DNA from: Candidatus Poribacteria bacterium
GTDB lineage: Bacteria > Poribacteria > WGA-4E > WGA-3G
Direction: 5' to 3'
Assembly: GCA_028820845.1 (NCBI GenBank)
Contig: JAPPII010000040.1
Coordinates: 7,647 to 50,088 of the forward strand
Length of the DNA: 42,442 bases
Shown here one piece after another: positions 26,541-34,180 of this stretch (positions within the stretch are counted from its first letter, which is position 1; the number at the start of each line of letters is the position of its first letter). The notes beneath the pieces were generated by a model that saw only the letters and a list, made by a program, of their open reading frames with translations, did not search any database and was not told the origin of the DNA. The translations under genes and the position numbers were made by a program.

Positions 26541-28064
26541 TTATGAAGTAGCCCAGTTTTCTTTGAACGCTTTCACTGCATTGTGTAAGGTTTCAAGCAA
26601 TTCATCACCCAACTCACCTGTTTCCGCAATTTCTGTGAGCAGGTCTGCGTGGTTCCTATCGAGATATTGCAGGAATTCGGATTCAAAGCGCGCGACTTCC
26701 TCTTCTGGAACATCGTCCAAGTAGCCGTTCGTCCCACAGAAAATAGCAGCGACTTCACGCTCCACAGGCATTGGTTCGTATTGCGGTTGCTTCAACACTT
26801 CAACGAGGCGCGCCCCGCGTAGCAGCAAAGATTGCGTTGAGGCATCTAAATCCGATCCAAATTGCGCAAAGGCTGCAACTTCGCGGTAACTCGCGAGACC
26901 TAATTTAAGAGTTCCTGCAACTTCGGCTGATTTCATGGCTGAGACTTGTGCATCTTTATCGACCCGTGAAACCGATGTACCGACATCAATTGCGGGTCTT
27001 ACACCTTGGTTAAACAGATCTGTTGTAAGATATATCTGCCCGTCAGTAATAGAGATAACGTTCGTCGGGATGTAGGTCGTCAAATCACCTTCAAAGATTT
27101 CGATGATTGGCAATGCCGTGAGAGACCCACCACCCAATTCGTCGCTGAGTTTCGCTGCGCGTTCTAACAGACGTGAGTGTAAATAAAACACATCACCCGG
27201 GTATGCCTCCCTGCCTGGTGGTCTGCGTGAGAGTAGGGACATCTGGCGGTATGCCCACGCGTGTTTCGTCAGGTCATCATATATAATCAGAGCATGTTTT
27301 CCGTTATCCCTGAAGTATTCGCCCATCGCAGTCCCCGTATAAGGCGCGATGTATTGCAGCGGGGACGGTTCACTCGCAGGTGCGGAAACGATAGTCGTAT
27401 ATTCCATCGCGTTGTGCTCGCGGAGTGTACTCGCAACCTGTGCCAAAGTCGAGCCTTTTTGCCCAATGGCAACATAGATACAATAGACATCTGTGTTTCT
27501 CTGGCTCAGAATCGTGTCAAGTGCAATAGCCGTCTTACCCGTTCGACGATCACCGATGATAAGTTCACGCTGTCCGCGACCAATCGGTGTTAAACTATCA
27601 ATGGCTTTTAAGCCTGTATAGAGCGGTTCACTGACCGGTTGGCGTTGAACGATACCGAGTCCTTTTTGCTCGACCGGCAGTCGATGTTCGGTTTCGATGG
27701 GACCCAAGCCGTCAATCGGTTGACCAAGCGCATCGACGATCCGTCCGAGAAGTGCTTCGCCGACAGGGACTTCCGGGAGCCGTCCGGTCCGTTTGGCAGT
27801 ATCGCCTTCGTGGATAAGTTGGTCTTCACCGAACAAGACGCAACCAACGTTGTCTTCTTCGAGATTAAAAGCGATGCCGTAAATGTCGTTCGGGAATTCA
27901 ATCATTTCACTTGCCATAGCGTTGGCAAGTCCATGCACCCGCGCGATGCCATCGCCTACCTCCAGAACTGTGCCGGAATCATAGACATCCACGTCCTGTT
28001 CAAACTGTTGCAATTGCTGTTTTAGGATATTTGATATTTCGTCCGGTCGGACTTCTCTTGCCAT
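26541..28064 (-). CDS. atpA: ATP synthase F1 alpha subunit
   Basis: 507 residues. It begins [17 protein letters not shown], has P-loop [11 protein letters not shown] near 172, VYVAIGQK-type block [16 protein letters not shown], the [29 protein letters not shown] segment and the arginine-finger region [10 protein letters not shown]...[13 protein letters not shown]. Non-catalytic nucleotide-binding subunit of the F1 head. AGAGG lies about 9 nt before the ATG. The 156-bp gap to atpH carries short tandem repeats. Confidence 0.97.
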   Translation of the reverse strand: MAREVRPDEISNILKQQLQQFEQDVDVYDSGTVLEVGDGIARVHGLANAMASEMIEFPNDIYGIAFNLEEDNVGCVLFGEDQLIHEGDTAKRTGRLPEVPVGEALLGRIVDALGQPIDGLGPIETEHRLPVEQKGLGIVQRQPVSEPLYTGLKAIDSLTPIGRGQRELIIGDRRTGKTAIALDTILSQRNTDVYCIYVAIGQKGSTLAQVASTLREHNAMEYTTIVSAPASEPSPLQYIAPYTGTAMGEYFRDNGKHALIIYDDLTKHAWAYRQMSLLSRRPPGREAYPGDVFYLHSRLLERAAKLSDELGGGSLTALPIIEIFEGDLTTYIPTNVISITDGQIYLTTDLFNQGVRPAIDVGTSVSRVDKDAQVSAMKSAEVAGTLKLGLASYREVAAFAQFGSDLDASTQSLLLRGARLVEVLKQPQYEPMPVEREVAAIFCGTNGYLDDVPEEEVARFESEFLQYLDRNHADLLTEIAETGELGDELLETLHNAVKAFKENWATS

Positions 28065-28082
28065 ATTTTCAGTCCTCTGTGG

Positions 28083-28220
28083 GAGTCATAGTTGTCAATC
28101 TTCAGTTCTTGGTTTTCAGTTAAGAGGTTTCCTTGTAACAATCTATCTTCTCCTGAAGTACGCCAAGTAAATGTAAATTGTTGCGAACCCGTCTTTCAGC
28201 TGATAACTGACAACCGATAA
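28083..28220. repeat. Short-repeat block in the atpH-atpA gap
   Basis: The left arm GTTGTCAATCTTCAGTTCTT with GTTAAGAGG and the right arm CTGATAACTGACAACCGATAA are built from the same degenerate AACTGATA-type unit in opposite orientation. It resembles the blocks at 29565-29660 and 17321-17430. Confidence 0.55.
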
Positions 28221-28763
28221 CTATGAACCTTGTGCAAGTTGGTGTCTCAGGCGTTGAAGTTGGGTCGCAACACTGGCATCAAAAACAGTGTCGTCTAATT
28301 GCACAATAAATCCGCCCTGAATTTCTGCGTCTATTGTACTTTCCAAGCGCACCTGTTTTCCCGAATACGCCCCTAAGTGTTGTATGAGTTGTGCCTCTTG
28401 TTCGGGTGTTAGTGCCACGGCTGTCGTCACTTTCGCGACAAGCCTGCCAGCAGCTTCGTCAACGATTGCTGAAAAGACATCCATTATCGCCGAGAGATAG
28501 CGTTCACGTTGCTTCAGGGCAAGTAGTTTGAGAAAGTTGATTGTCAGCGGATGTATCGCGTCGGTAAAAATCTGGTCAAACGTCTCGCTTTTGAATTGCG
28601 GAGACAGAATGGGGCTTGAAATTAATTGCACGAACTCCTCAGAGCCTTCAATCAACGCTTGCAGGCGATCTATATCTGCGACAATATCTGCCAAAGCGTT
28701 CTGTTCTAATGCTGCATCGTATAGGGCGCGGGCATAAGGTTTTGCAACCCGAATGTCTCTCAT
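28221..28763 (-). CDS. atpH: ATP synthase F1 delta subunit
   Basis: 180 residues. VAKPYARALYDAALEQNAL at the start and the C-terminal STIDAEIQGGFIVQLDDTVFDASVATQLQRLRHQL are diagnostic for the stator delta (OSCP) subunit. The gap to atpF (165 bp) contains element B, an unusual interruption of tightly coupled genes. No clear ribosome site; GAGG is about 16 nt upstream. Confidence 0.95.
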   Translation of the reverse strand: MRDIRVAKPYARALYDAALEQNALADIVADIDRLQALIEGSEEFVQLISSPILSPQFKSETFDQIFTDAIHPLTINFLKLLALKQRERYLSAIMDVFSAIVDEAAGRLVAKVTTAVALTPEQEAQLIQHLGAYSGKQVRLESTIDAEIQGGFIVQLDDTVFDASVATQLQRLRHQLAQGS

Positions 28764-28786
28764 ATTTCTAATTATGTCCCTCTGGA

Positions 28787-28914
28787 CTGCCCTCCACTTC
28801 GTTTCGGGCAGGTTTCTGGTAAAGTTGCAGCTGGATTGAATTCGCTGAAGGCCTTGACAACCCAGGGACGGTTGGAATTAACCGAAAACCATCGTGAAAC
28901 GTAGTGGAACGATG
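28787..28914. repeat. REPIN-like element B: two inverted hairpins in the atpF-atpH gap
   Basis: The left hairpin has stem CTGCCC/GGGCAG (28787-28792, 28806-28811) and 13-nt loop TCCACTTCGTTTC, identical to that of element A. The right hairpin has stem CATCGT/ACGATG (28890-28895, 28909-28914) and loop GAAACGTAGTGGA, identical to the right loop of element A. Both stems differ from their counterparts but remain fully paired. Confidence 0.75.
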
Positions 28915-28928
28915 ACCAGACTTAATAG

Positions 28929-29537
28929 TTAAGAAATTGGCAGCCTACTGATTGATGCGTCAATGATATGCTGATGCCGCTCCGCGCTGAGTTCCGCGCT
29001 TATGATTTTGCCGGCAGCATCAATCGCGAGTTCAGCAACAACGCCTCGCAGTTCTGAGATAGCATCGTCTTTTTCACGCTGAATCTCTGCCCTGGCTCTT
29101 GCGACTTCCTCTTCTGCTTCTTGCCGTGCTTGTGTAAGAATTTCTTGACGCTCAGTGTTTCCTTGTTCAATTGCAGCTTGGATTTTCGTTTGTGCTTCAG
29201 TCTCAATTTCGGCTAAACGTTGGCGTGTCTCTGCAGTGAGCCTGTCCAACTCTTCGCGATCCGTCCGCAATTGTTCCAACTGCGTAACGATTCCGGTTCT
29301 GCGCTCGTCTAAGAGGCCACCGACCTTTCCAAATACGAACTTCCACAGTACCGCCAGCACAACCAAAAAACCAATGACTTGGATGATAATCGTCTTCGGG
29401 TCAATCCCGAGCAGACTCAACAATCCACCATCAGCAGGCACATCAGCAGCGAACGCACTGTTGACACAGATGCTCGTCAGAATAACCGAGCATGCATAGA
29501 GGACACGGTTTGCAGTTCCTTGTTTGGTGTTTCGCAT
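28929..29537 (-). CDS. atpF: ATP synthase F0 b subunit
   Basis: 202 residues. After an unusual N-terminal stretch that looks like a signal peptide (VLYACSVILTSICVNSAFA, about 14-30) comes the b-subunit membrane helix (IIIQVIGFLVVLAVLWKFVF) and LLDERR, then a long charged coiled coil (about 80-170) and a C-terminal AGKIISAELSAERHQHIID. It is the peripheral stalk. The extra leader is also present on AtpB and is discussed separately. Confidence 0.93.
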   Translation of the reverse strand: MRNTKQGTANRVLYACSVILTSICVNSAFAADVPADGGLLSLLGIDPKTIIIQVIGFLVVLAVLWKFVFGKVGGLLDERRTGIVTQLEQLRTDREELDRLTAETRQRLAEIETEAQTKIQAAIEQGNTERQEILTQARQEAEEEVARARAEIQREKDDAISELRGVVAELAIDAAGKIISAELSAERHQHIIDASISRLPIS

Positions 29538-29564
29538 AAGTTTACTGTACTCTGTTTTTGAAAT

Positions 29565-29660
29565 GATTATTAGTTGTCAGTTATCAGTTAAGGCGTGTGG
29601 ATATGAAAAGCGTTTTACCTGCCACAAGCGATCAACTGAAAACTAACAACTGATAACTGA
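29565..29660. repeat. Short-repeat block in the atpE-atpF gap
   Basis: TTAGTTGTCAGTTATCAGTT (29570-29589) and AACTAACAACTGATAACTGA (29641-29660) are inverted arms of AACTGATA-type units around a variable centre, directly after the atpE stop. Confidence 0.6.
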
Positions 29661-29668
29661 TGTATTAT

Positions 29669-29974
29669 TTAATTTTCGCCTCTGACATCTGTCGCGACTC
29701 GGTTCGCGTCTGCATCAATCATCTCTTTAAGCACTTCGCCTTCTGGGAGTTTTGCCTGCAAGATAAAGAACATTAAAAGCGCGTAGATAACGAGCGATTC
29801 GATGAGTGCCAAACCGATAATCATCGCAGTTTGAATTTGTGGCGCGGATTCGGGTTGACGTGCGATACCCTCAAGAGCCGTGCTGGTCGCACTTCCTTGT
29901 GCTCTTGAGGCGAAGATGACGGCGATCGGCAAGCCTAAAGTTACACCGAACGCCAACACTGCTAAATAAATCAT
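29669..29974 (-). CDS. atpE: ATP synthase F0 c subunit with Na+-type ligand residues
   Basis: 101 residues, two helices joined by the polar loop ARQPE. The outer-helix carboxylate is in GLALIESLVIYALL. Compared with the Na+-translocating Ilyobacter and Propionigenium c subunits, ARQPE aligns exactly, the inner-helix Gln is present (AQG, aligned with Gln32), and E-S and the Tyr five residues later match Glu65, Ser66 and Tyr70; the Thr67 water ligand is Leu. H+-type c subunits normally have EA or ET here. A 20-residue acidic/basic C-terminal tail is an extension. An AAGGAGG site lies close before the ATG. Confidence 0.95.
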   Translation of the reverse strand: MIYLAVLAFGVTLGLPIAVIFASRAQGSATSTALEGIARQPESAPQIQTAMIIGLALIESLVIYALLMFFILQAKLPEGEVLKEMIDADANRVATDVRGEN

Positions 29975-30025
29975 GAAATGTCCTCCTTGGACGGATACGG
30001 GACAGTCTACACTTGTCCCACAGAA

Positions 30026-30856
30026 TTAGTGATGCGCTTCATGCGCTTCGTCGCCGTGTTCTATGAACAGCACGATGTAGATAGATGTTAAAATGGTAAA
30101 AACGAATGCCTGCAGGAAGCCAGCAAACAACCCGAAGAACAGCATCGGCACTTGCACCGGAATAATCGGTATGGCATCTGCGATCAGCACAATCAGTCCG
30201 AGTTTTGTCAATTCAATAACGACTGCTTTTTCGCCAAAAATGTTTCCGAAAAGCCGGACAGCAAGTGAACCCGCACGCGATAACTGTGCAACAACTTCAA
30301 GTGGAAACATCAAGACCCCTAACCACGGCGGGTTACCCGCTAAATGTTTCAGATAACCGCCTATCCCGTTCTCTTTAATAGCGATAATTTGAACGCCTAA
30401 TACAGCCGTTATACCGAGGGCAAGCGTTGTATTCAAATCTGCTGTTGGCGGTTGAAGCCCCGGAATAACGCCGAGATAGTTTAGGAAGAGAATGAAGATG
30501 AAGAAGGAGCCAACGAAGGGAACGTACTTTTTGCCGTGATCGCCTAAAATACCCCCGAAGAAATCCATGATACCCCCGACAAACACCTCTAAGAGGGTTT
30601 GTCCTTTCCCTTCAGGGATCCGTTTCAACTTTCGGGTGGCGAAAATAAAAAATAGTACTAAGACGAGAACAGCAAAGTATGTATTGGGAATTAAATCGGG
30701 CTGATGCCACCGAGTCGGTTCAGGGATCATTTCATCCGGTAAAAGCCGCGAAATCGGATAGAGCAAACTGCGGTGACCGTTGTCGGCTGCGAAACTTCCA
30801 GCGACTCCTGCCAAACTGAGTCCCACAACCAAGCAGATAAACGATAGTTTTTTCAT
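30026..30856 (-). CDS. atpB: ATP synthase F0 a subunit
   Basis: 276 residues. The signature SRAGSLAVRLFGNIFGEKAV holds the essential stator Arg, and the C-terminal FAGFLQAFVFTILTSIYI is typical. It has five to six membrane helices. The N-terminus MKKLSFICLVVGLSLAGVAGSFA looks like a cleavable signal peptide. The gene lies between atpI and atpE, the standard place. Confidence 0.95.
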   Translation of the reverse strand: MKKLSFICLVVGLSLAGVAGSFAADNGHRSLLYPISRLLPDEMIPEPTRWHQPDLIPNTYFAVLVLVLFFIFATRKLKRIPEGKGQTLLEVFVGGIMDFFGGILGDHGKKYVPFVGSFFIFILFLNYLGVIPGLQPPTADLNTTLALGITAVLGVQIIAIKENGIGGYLKHLAGNPPWLGVLMFPLEVVAQLSRAGSLAVRLFGNIFGEKAVVIELTKLGLIVLIADAIPIIPVQVPMLFFGLFAGFLQAFVFTILTSIYIVLFIEHGDEAHEAHH

Positions 30857-30930
30857 GTTTTGTTGTTAGTATTTCTTAAATATAGCGGTCTTGGCACTTT
30901 TCAGTTCAAAGTCGATTTGTAAACGCTGCC

Positions 30931-31338
30931 TTACGACGGTTTGGAACCCTTATTGGAAAGAATAGACATCACCAAACCGATCGCCTTGATGATAATAGCA
31001 CCTTGTACCAAAGCAATACCGCCTGCAAGCGCGTAAATGTTCATCCACTCCGTTTTAAATAGGAAATAGAGTATGCCACCCAACACTGTATATTTACCGA
31101 ACGCAATGAAACCCAGTAAATACTTTGTGCGATTTGTTCTCCCAGGCTGGATAAGGCGTCGGACTACGAATTCGATTGACCAGAAGAGGCTAAGGCTGAT
31201 AATGCTGCCGATAAGAAAACTGGGGAGTGCGGGACGTTTGAATCCTAACAACACTGCTCCAACGACTATGGTGAGACAGATTGTTAAGATATAGACTTGG
31301 CGGATAAATCGGTCGCCAACTTCCAAAACGGGCCCCAT
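30931..31338 (-). CDS. atpI: AtpI-like F0 assembly protein
   Basis: 135 residues with four hydrophobic segments (about 12-30, 37-57, 75-93, 100-125), preceding atpB as AtpI does. AtpI helps c-ring assembly and divalent-ion handling in other bacteria. Identification is by position, size and topology, with weak sequence signature. The ATG has AAGGAG 8 nt upstream, and that site directly abuts the TnpB remnant. Confidence 0.75.
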   Translation of the reverse strand: MGPVLEVGDRFIRQVYILTICLTIVVGAVLLGFKRPALPSFLIGSIISLSLFWSIEFVVRRLIQPGRTNRTKYLLGFIAFGKYTVLGGILYFLFKTEWMNIYALAGGIALVQGAIIIKAIGLVMSILSNKGSKPS

Positions 31339-31355
31339 CTAAGTGACTCCTTTTT

Positions 31356-31508
31356 GACGCTCCCACAGCTAAAGCGGTGGGATTCTTGCTTCGTCGCAGT
31401 ATGCCCGCCTGCCATACCCACCGAAGTGTTTGGCGTGATTTCGGGTCTTACTTCTGCTCCACAAGCGTTTAGACTCTCGGTATGCCCGACCGCGAGGGTT
31501 CTTTCGAT
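31356..31508 (-). pseudogene. TnpB (IS200/IS605-family) C-terminal remnant with end hairpin
   Basis: Read on the minus strand, about 51 codons give TLAVGHTESLNACGAEVRP followed by ATKQESHRFSCGSV, the conserved extreme C-terminus of TnpB. The DNA that encodes SHRFSCG forms the typical element-end hairpin (CCCAC.GC loop GC.GTGGG, 31362-31381). Everything upstream of TLAVG is gone or out of frame. It occupies almost all of the atpZ-atpI gap. Confidence 0.8.
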
Positions 31509-31536
31509 TTACCTAAAGGATTGGGATTGTTAAGTA

Positions 31537-31827
31537 TTATCCTTCAGAATTTTGCGTCTCTTCTGAGGTAGAGTGATCCTGTTTCTTTTGACCGTAAAGT
31601 CGCCGGTTCCAGCGCGCAACCGAACGAAACATTTCCATGAATCCAGCAGCAACCCCTATTCCGAAACCGATGTATGATCCAATTGCTGCGTTGCCTAATT
31701 TGCCACCGATCCACTTACCGCCAAAATAGCCAATGCAAATAGCGAGCGCAAGTGTTATACCAATGGAAGCGAGGTCAAACATCCCCACATTTTCATGTTT
31801 GAATGGGTCTAATTGACGTTTAAACAT
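31537..31827 (-). CDS. atpZ: AtpZ/AtpI-family F0F1 accessory protein
   Basis: About 96 residues from the ATG at 31827 (AGGG 8 nt upstream); an ATG at 31842 adds five residues but lacks a ribosome site. Two membrane helices (LASIGITLALAICIGYFGGKWI and IGSYIGFGIGVAAGFMEMF) with the intervening Gly-rich turn match AtpZ (ATPase gene 1). It is the first gene of the atp operon, transcribed from the promoter at 31892-31920. Confidence 0.8.
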   Translation of the reverse strand: MFKRQLDPFKHENVGMFDLASIGITLALAICIGYFGGKWIGGKLGNAAIGSYIGFGIGVAAGFMEMFRSVARWNRRLYGQKKQDHSTSEETQNSEG

Positions 31828-31891
31828 GACGGTTGCCCTCATAAAATGAAAATACGGTCAGAACAGACTTTCTCGCGAAGCAACGCTATAT

Positions 31892-31920
31892 ATTATAACA
31901 CGCGAATTATGAGAATGCAA
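31892..31920 (-). promoter_or_regulatory. Sigma-70 promoter of the atp operon
   Basis: On the minus strand TTGCAT, a 17-bp spacer and a perfect TATAAT, ending about 65 nt before the atpZ start. It is the only strong promoter seen for the operon. Confidence 0.7.
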
Positions 31921-31940
31921 AAAAAAACACGAAAACAGTA

Positions 31941-31967
31941 AAAAGGCAAGAACGGTGTGTTCTTGCC
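31941..31967 (-). terminator. Rho-independent terminator after the LamG gene
   Basis: A perfect 9-bp stem GGCAAGAAC/GTTCTTGCC with a 5-nt loop, followed on the minus strand by a T-run. It separates the LamG gene from the atp promoter. Confidence 0.85.
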
Positions 31968-31995
31968 TTTAACAATGCGTTTACGTACAGCCCCG

Positions 31996-32796
31996 TTATC
32001 GCTTGATATGTGCCCATGTCGTGGCGAGTTTGTCGGCAGGAGAGACATCAAACGCCTCTTCCAATCCATCCTCCATAATCTGTGTAATCTCATCCTCACT
32101 GAGAACTACATTAAAGATAGCAACATCATCAATGATGCCCCTGAAGTGACCGGCATAACCGAAACCGATGAGCAAATTAAGGTTGCTGGGGCTGGAATCT
32201 CCACACGGGTGTGCCCCACATTTCGCCCATTTATCCTCGGCAGTAACTTCACCGTCTTTGTACATCTTGTATTCACGGTCGTCAACATTTCTCGTCTCGG
32301 CGACATGAATCCATTCGTCATCTACGAAAGTCCCAGCGACCGGTCTTCTAACCTCTACATACGGCTGACAATTCGCACCACAATCACCCCAATAAAAACT
32401 CAATCGACCGTCTGGTTCCAATGTCAAGCAACCTTCGCCGCCATAAGACTTGCAAACTAAGTTTTGGCGACCGGCACTGACGCTTTCAGGTTTAACCCAG
32501 AAAACGATTGTCACATTCCCATCGAATTGGAGCGATTCATCGTTTCCCATATCCACAAAAGATGAGCCGTCGAATTCAAGTGCCTTACCGAATTTGCCAT
32601 CTACCCATTTGGGTTTATTCTTGAGCTCGCCATCATTTCCGTTTTCTGAACTATCTTTGGTCGTATCTCCTTTACCTTCATCAAATTTCCATATACCCAC
32701 AATGGTATCAGGGTCTAATATCGCATAGCTTGAAACAGCTAACGTCCCTACAATAAATAGGACGAGCGCGCTGATTGATAACGCTCTGGTTTTCAT
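31996..32796 (-). CDS. Secreted LamG/concanavalin A-like lectin-domain protein
   Basis: 266 residues. A Sec signal peptide (about 1-26, ending SSYA) leads into a LamG-like jelly-roll domain: GIWKFDEGKGDTTKDSSENGNDG, ALEFDGSSFVDMGNDESLQF, TIVFWVKPES, WIHVAETRN, YKMYKDGE and the C-terminal GIIDDVAIFNVVLSEDEI. Six Cys in the middle suggest disulfides outside the cytoplasm. The domain binds carbohydrate or protein. A clear AAGGAGG site and its own promoter and terminator make it a single-gene unit. Confidence 0.88.
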   Translation of the reverse strand: MKTRALSISALVLFIVGTLAVSSYAILDPDTIVGIWKFDEGKGDTTKDSSENGNDGELKNKPKWVDGKFGKALEFDGSSFVDMGNDESLQFDGNVTIVFWVKPESVSAGRQNLVCKSYGGEGCLTLEPDGRLSFYWGDCGANCQPYVEVRRPVAGTFVDDEWIHVAETRNVDDREYKMYKDGEVTAEDKWAKCGAHPCGDSSPSNLNLLIGFGYAGHFRGIIDDVAIFNVVLSEDEITQIMEDGLEEAFDVSPADKLATTWAHIKR

Positions 32797-32829
32797 TTGG
32801 TTACTCCTCCTTAGTTAATAATTGTAGGG

Positions 32830-32858
32830 ATGATAGCAGATTTAGTAAAAGCGGTCAA
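32830..32858 (-). promoter_or_regulatory. Sigma-70 promoter of the LamG gene
   Basis: On the minus strand TTGACC, a 17-bp spacer and TATCAT, about 34 nt before the start codon. Confidence 0.7.
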
Positions 32859-32889
32859 GAAAAGATTTCTCCGTCTACCTTTATAAATA

Positions 32890-34155
32890 TTAATCTTCAG
32901 TTCGGAGTGCGTCAGTAGGTGAAAACCGTGCCGCACGCATTGCAGGATAGACCCCAAAACCTACACCCATGACGATTGAGAAGATAACAGAGGTGAGTAT
33001 CCACGGTAAGGATAACACGACGGGCCACGCATCCACAACTGGCACGATCCGCACCGCGAGCCGTGCCATCCCATGCGCCGCCACCCAACCACCTGCGATG
33101 CCCAGCACCCCGCCGCAGAGACAGAGACAAATGGATTCTGTCAAGAACTGATAGAAGATATCTACCCGTTTCGCACCGACCGATTTCCGCAAACCTATCT
33201 CCCGTGTCTTTTCGCCGACAGAAACGAGGCAGATATTCATGATGCCGACACCGCTGACGAACAGCGAGAAACCTGCAAGGCTCCCTAACGTGATTTTCAT
33301 CACTTTTTGAATGTGGAAAAGTCGTCGAGCCGTCAGTTTCGCTATCCAAACCCCGATAAACTCATCTTTCCCTCGGTGTCTTTTACGCAGCGTGTTTTTA
33401 ACCGAATCAATAATACTATCAATTTCTGCACCTTTTCTAAAAAAGACGAGCAGATAGTCAACATAACGAAAGCCTTTTACCCGTTGTTGATAGGTTGTCA
33501 ACGGCACAGAAATCGCATCATCTAAAGAATACGCGTCGCTGAGGCTCATGCCTTTTGTTGCCATCACTCCGATAACCCGTAACCTGATCTGCGATTGCCG
33601 CCAATGATACCGAAGTTTCACCTCTTGTCCGATGGGCGATGCCTCACCAAAAAGCTCTCTGGCAGTGTTAGCGCCGAGGACACAGACCTGCTTTGCGTTT
33701 TCGATATCGCTGTCGGAGAGGAATCTACCGGCGTGAACTTCCCAACCCATGCCGGGAGCGTAGTCTGCTGTAATACCTTCTAAACGTGCTTTCGCCTGAT
33801 ACCCGTTTCGGTTGCTAACAAAGGTGTTGAAGTCTTCTACTTTAGGCAAGACGTACAGTACATCGGGGCATTCTGCCTCAACTGCAGAGGCATCCTCAAG
33901 GGTATATCGTTCTGTAGTGCGCCGGACGAGCCGCGGTCCCTTCCAAATAGAAGTCCGTGTCCAAAATGCAATCTGATTGGCACCGCCCATCATTTCAAGG
34001 TTTTGAGCGATGATAAGTTTCCCGCCATCGCCGATAGCGATCATGCACAGTACACCTGCAATCCCGATGAAGATGCCGAGAATGGACAATCCTGCCCGGA
34101 GTCTATTTTGCACCAGGGGCTTTACACCCACCGTGATAGCATCACGAAAGTTCAT
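32890..34155 (-). CDS. MacB-like ABC transporter permease (FtsX domain)
   Basis: 421 residues from the ATG at 34155; a GTG at 34164 is less likely. N-terminal helix (LSILGIFIGIAGVLCMIAIG), a large periplasmic MacB-PCD domain (about 50-270), and three C-terminal helices with the FtsX-type EIGLRKSVGAKRVDIFYQFLTESI motif, ending PTDALRTE. It is the permease half only; no ATPase gene is visible in the window. It starts 25 bp after the sigma factor at 34181 on the same strand, so they are probably cotranscribed. Such permeases export or drive lipoproteins and signals across the envelope. Confidence 0.88.
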   Translation of the reverse strand: MNFRDAITVGVKPLVQNRLRAGLSILGIFIGIAGVLCMIAIGDGGKLIIAQNLEMMGGANQIAFWTRTSIWKGPRLVRRTTERYTLEDASAVEAECPDVLYVLPKVEDFNTFVSNRNGYQAKARLEGITADYAPGMGWEVHAGRFLSDSDIENAKQVCVLGANTARELFGEASPIGQEVKLRYHWRQSQIRLRVIGVMATKGMSLSDAYSLDDAISVPLTTYQQRVKGFRYVDYLLVFFRKGAEIDSIIDSVKNTLRKRHRGKDEFIGVWIAKLTARRLFHIQKVMKITLGSLAGFSLFVSGVGIMNICLVSVGEKTREIGLRKSVGAKRVDIFYQFLTESICLCLCGGVLGIAGGWVAAHGMARLAVRIVPVVDAWPVVLSLPWILTSVIFSIVMGVGFGVYPAMRAARFSPTDALRTED

Positions 34156-34180
34156 AAGGATCACCCGAATTAGTGTTGCC

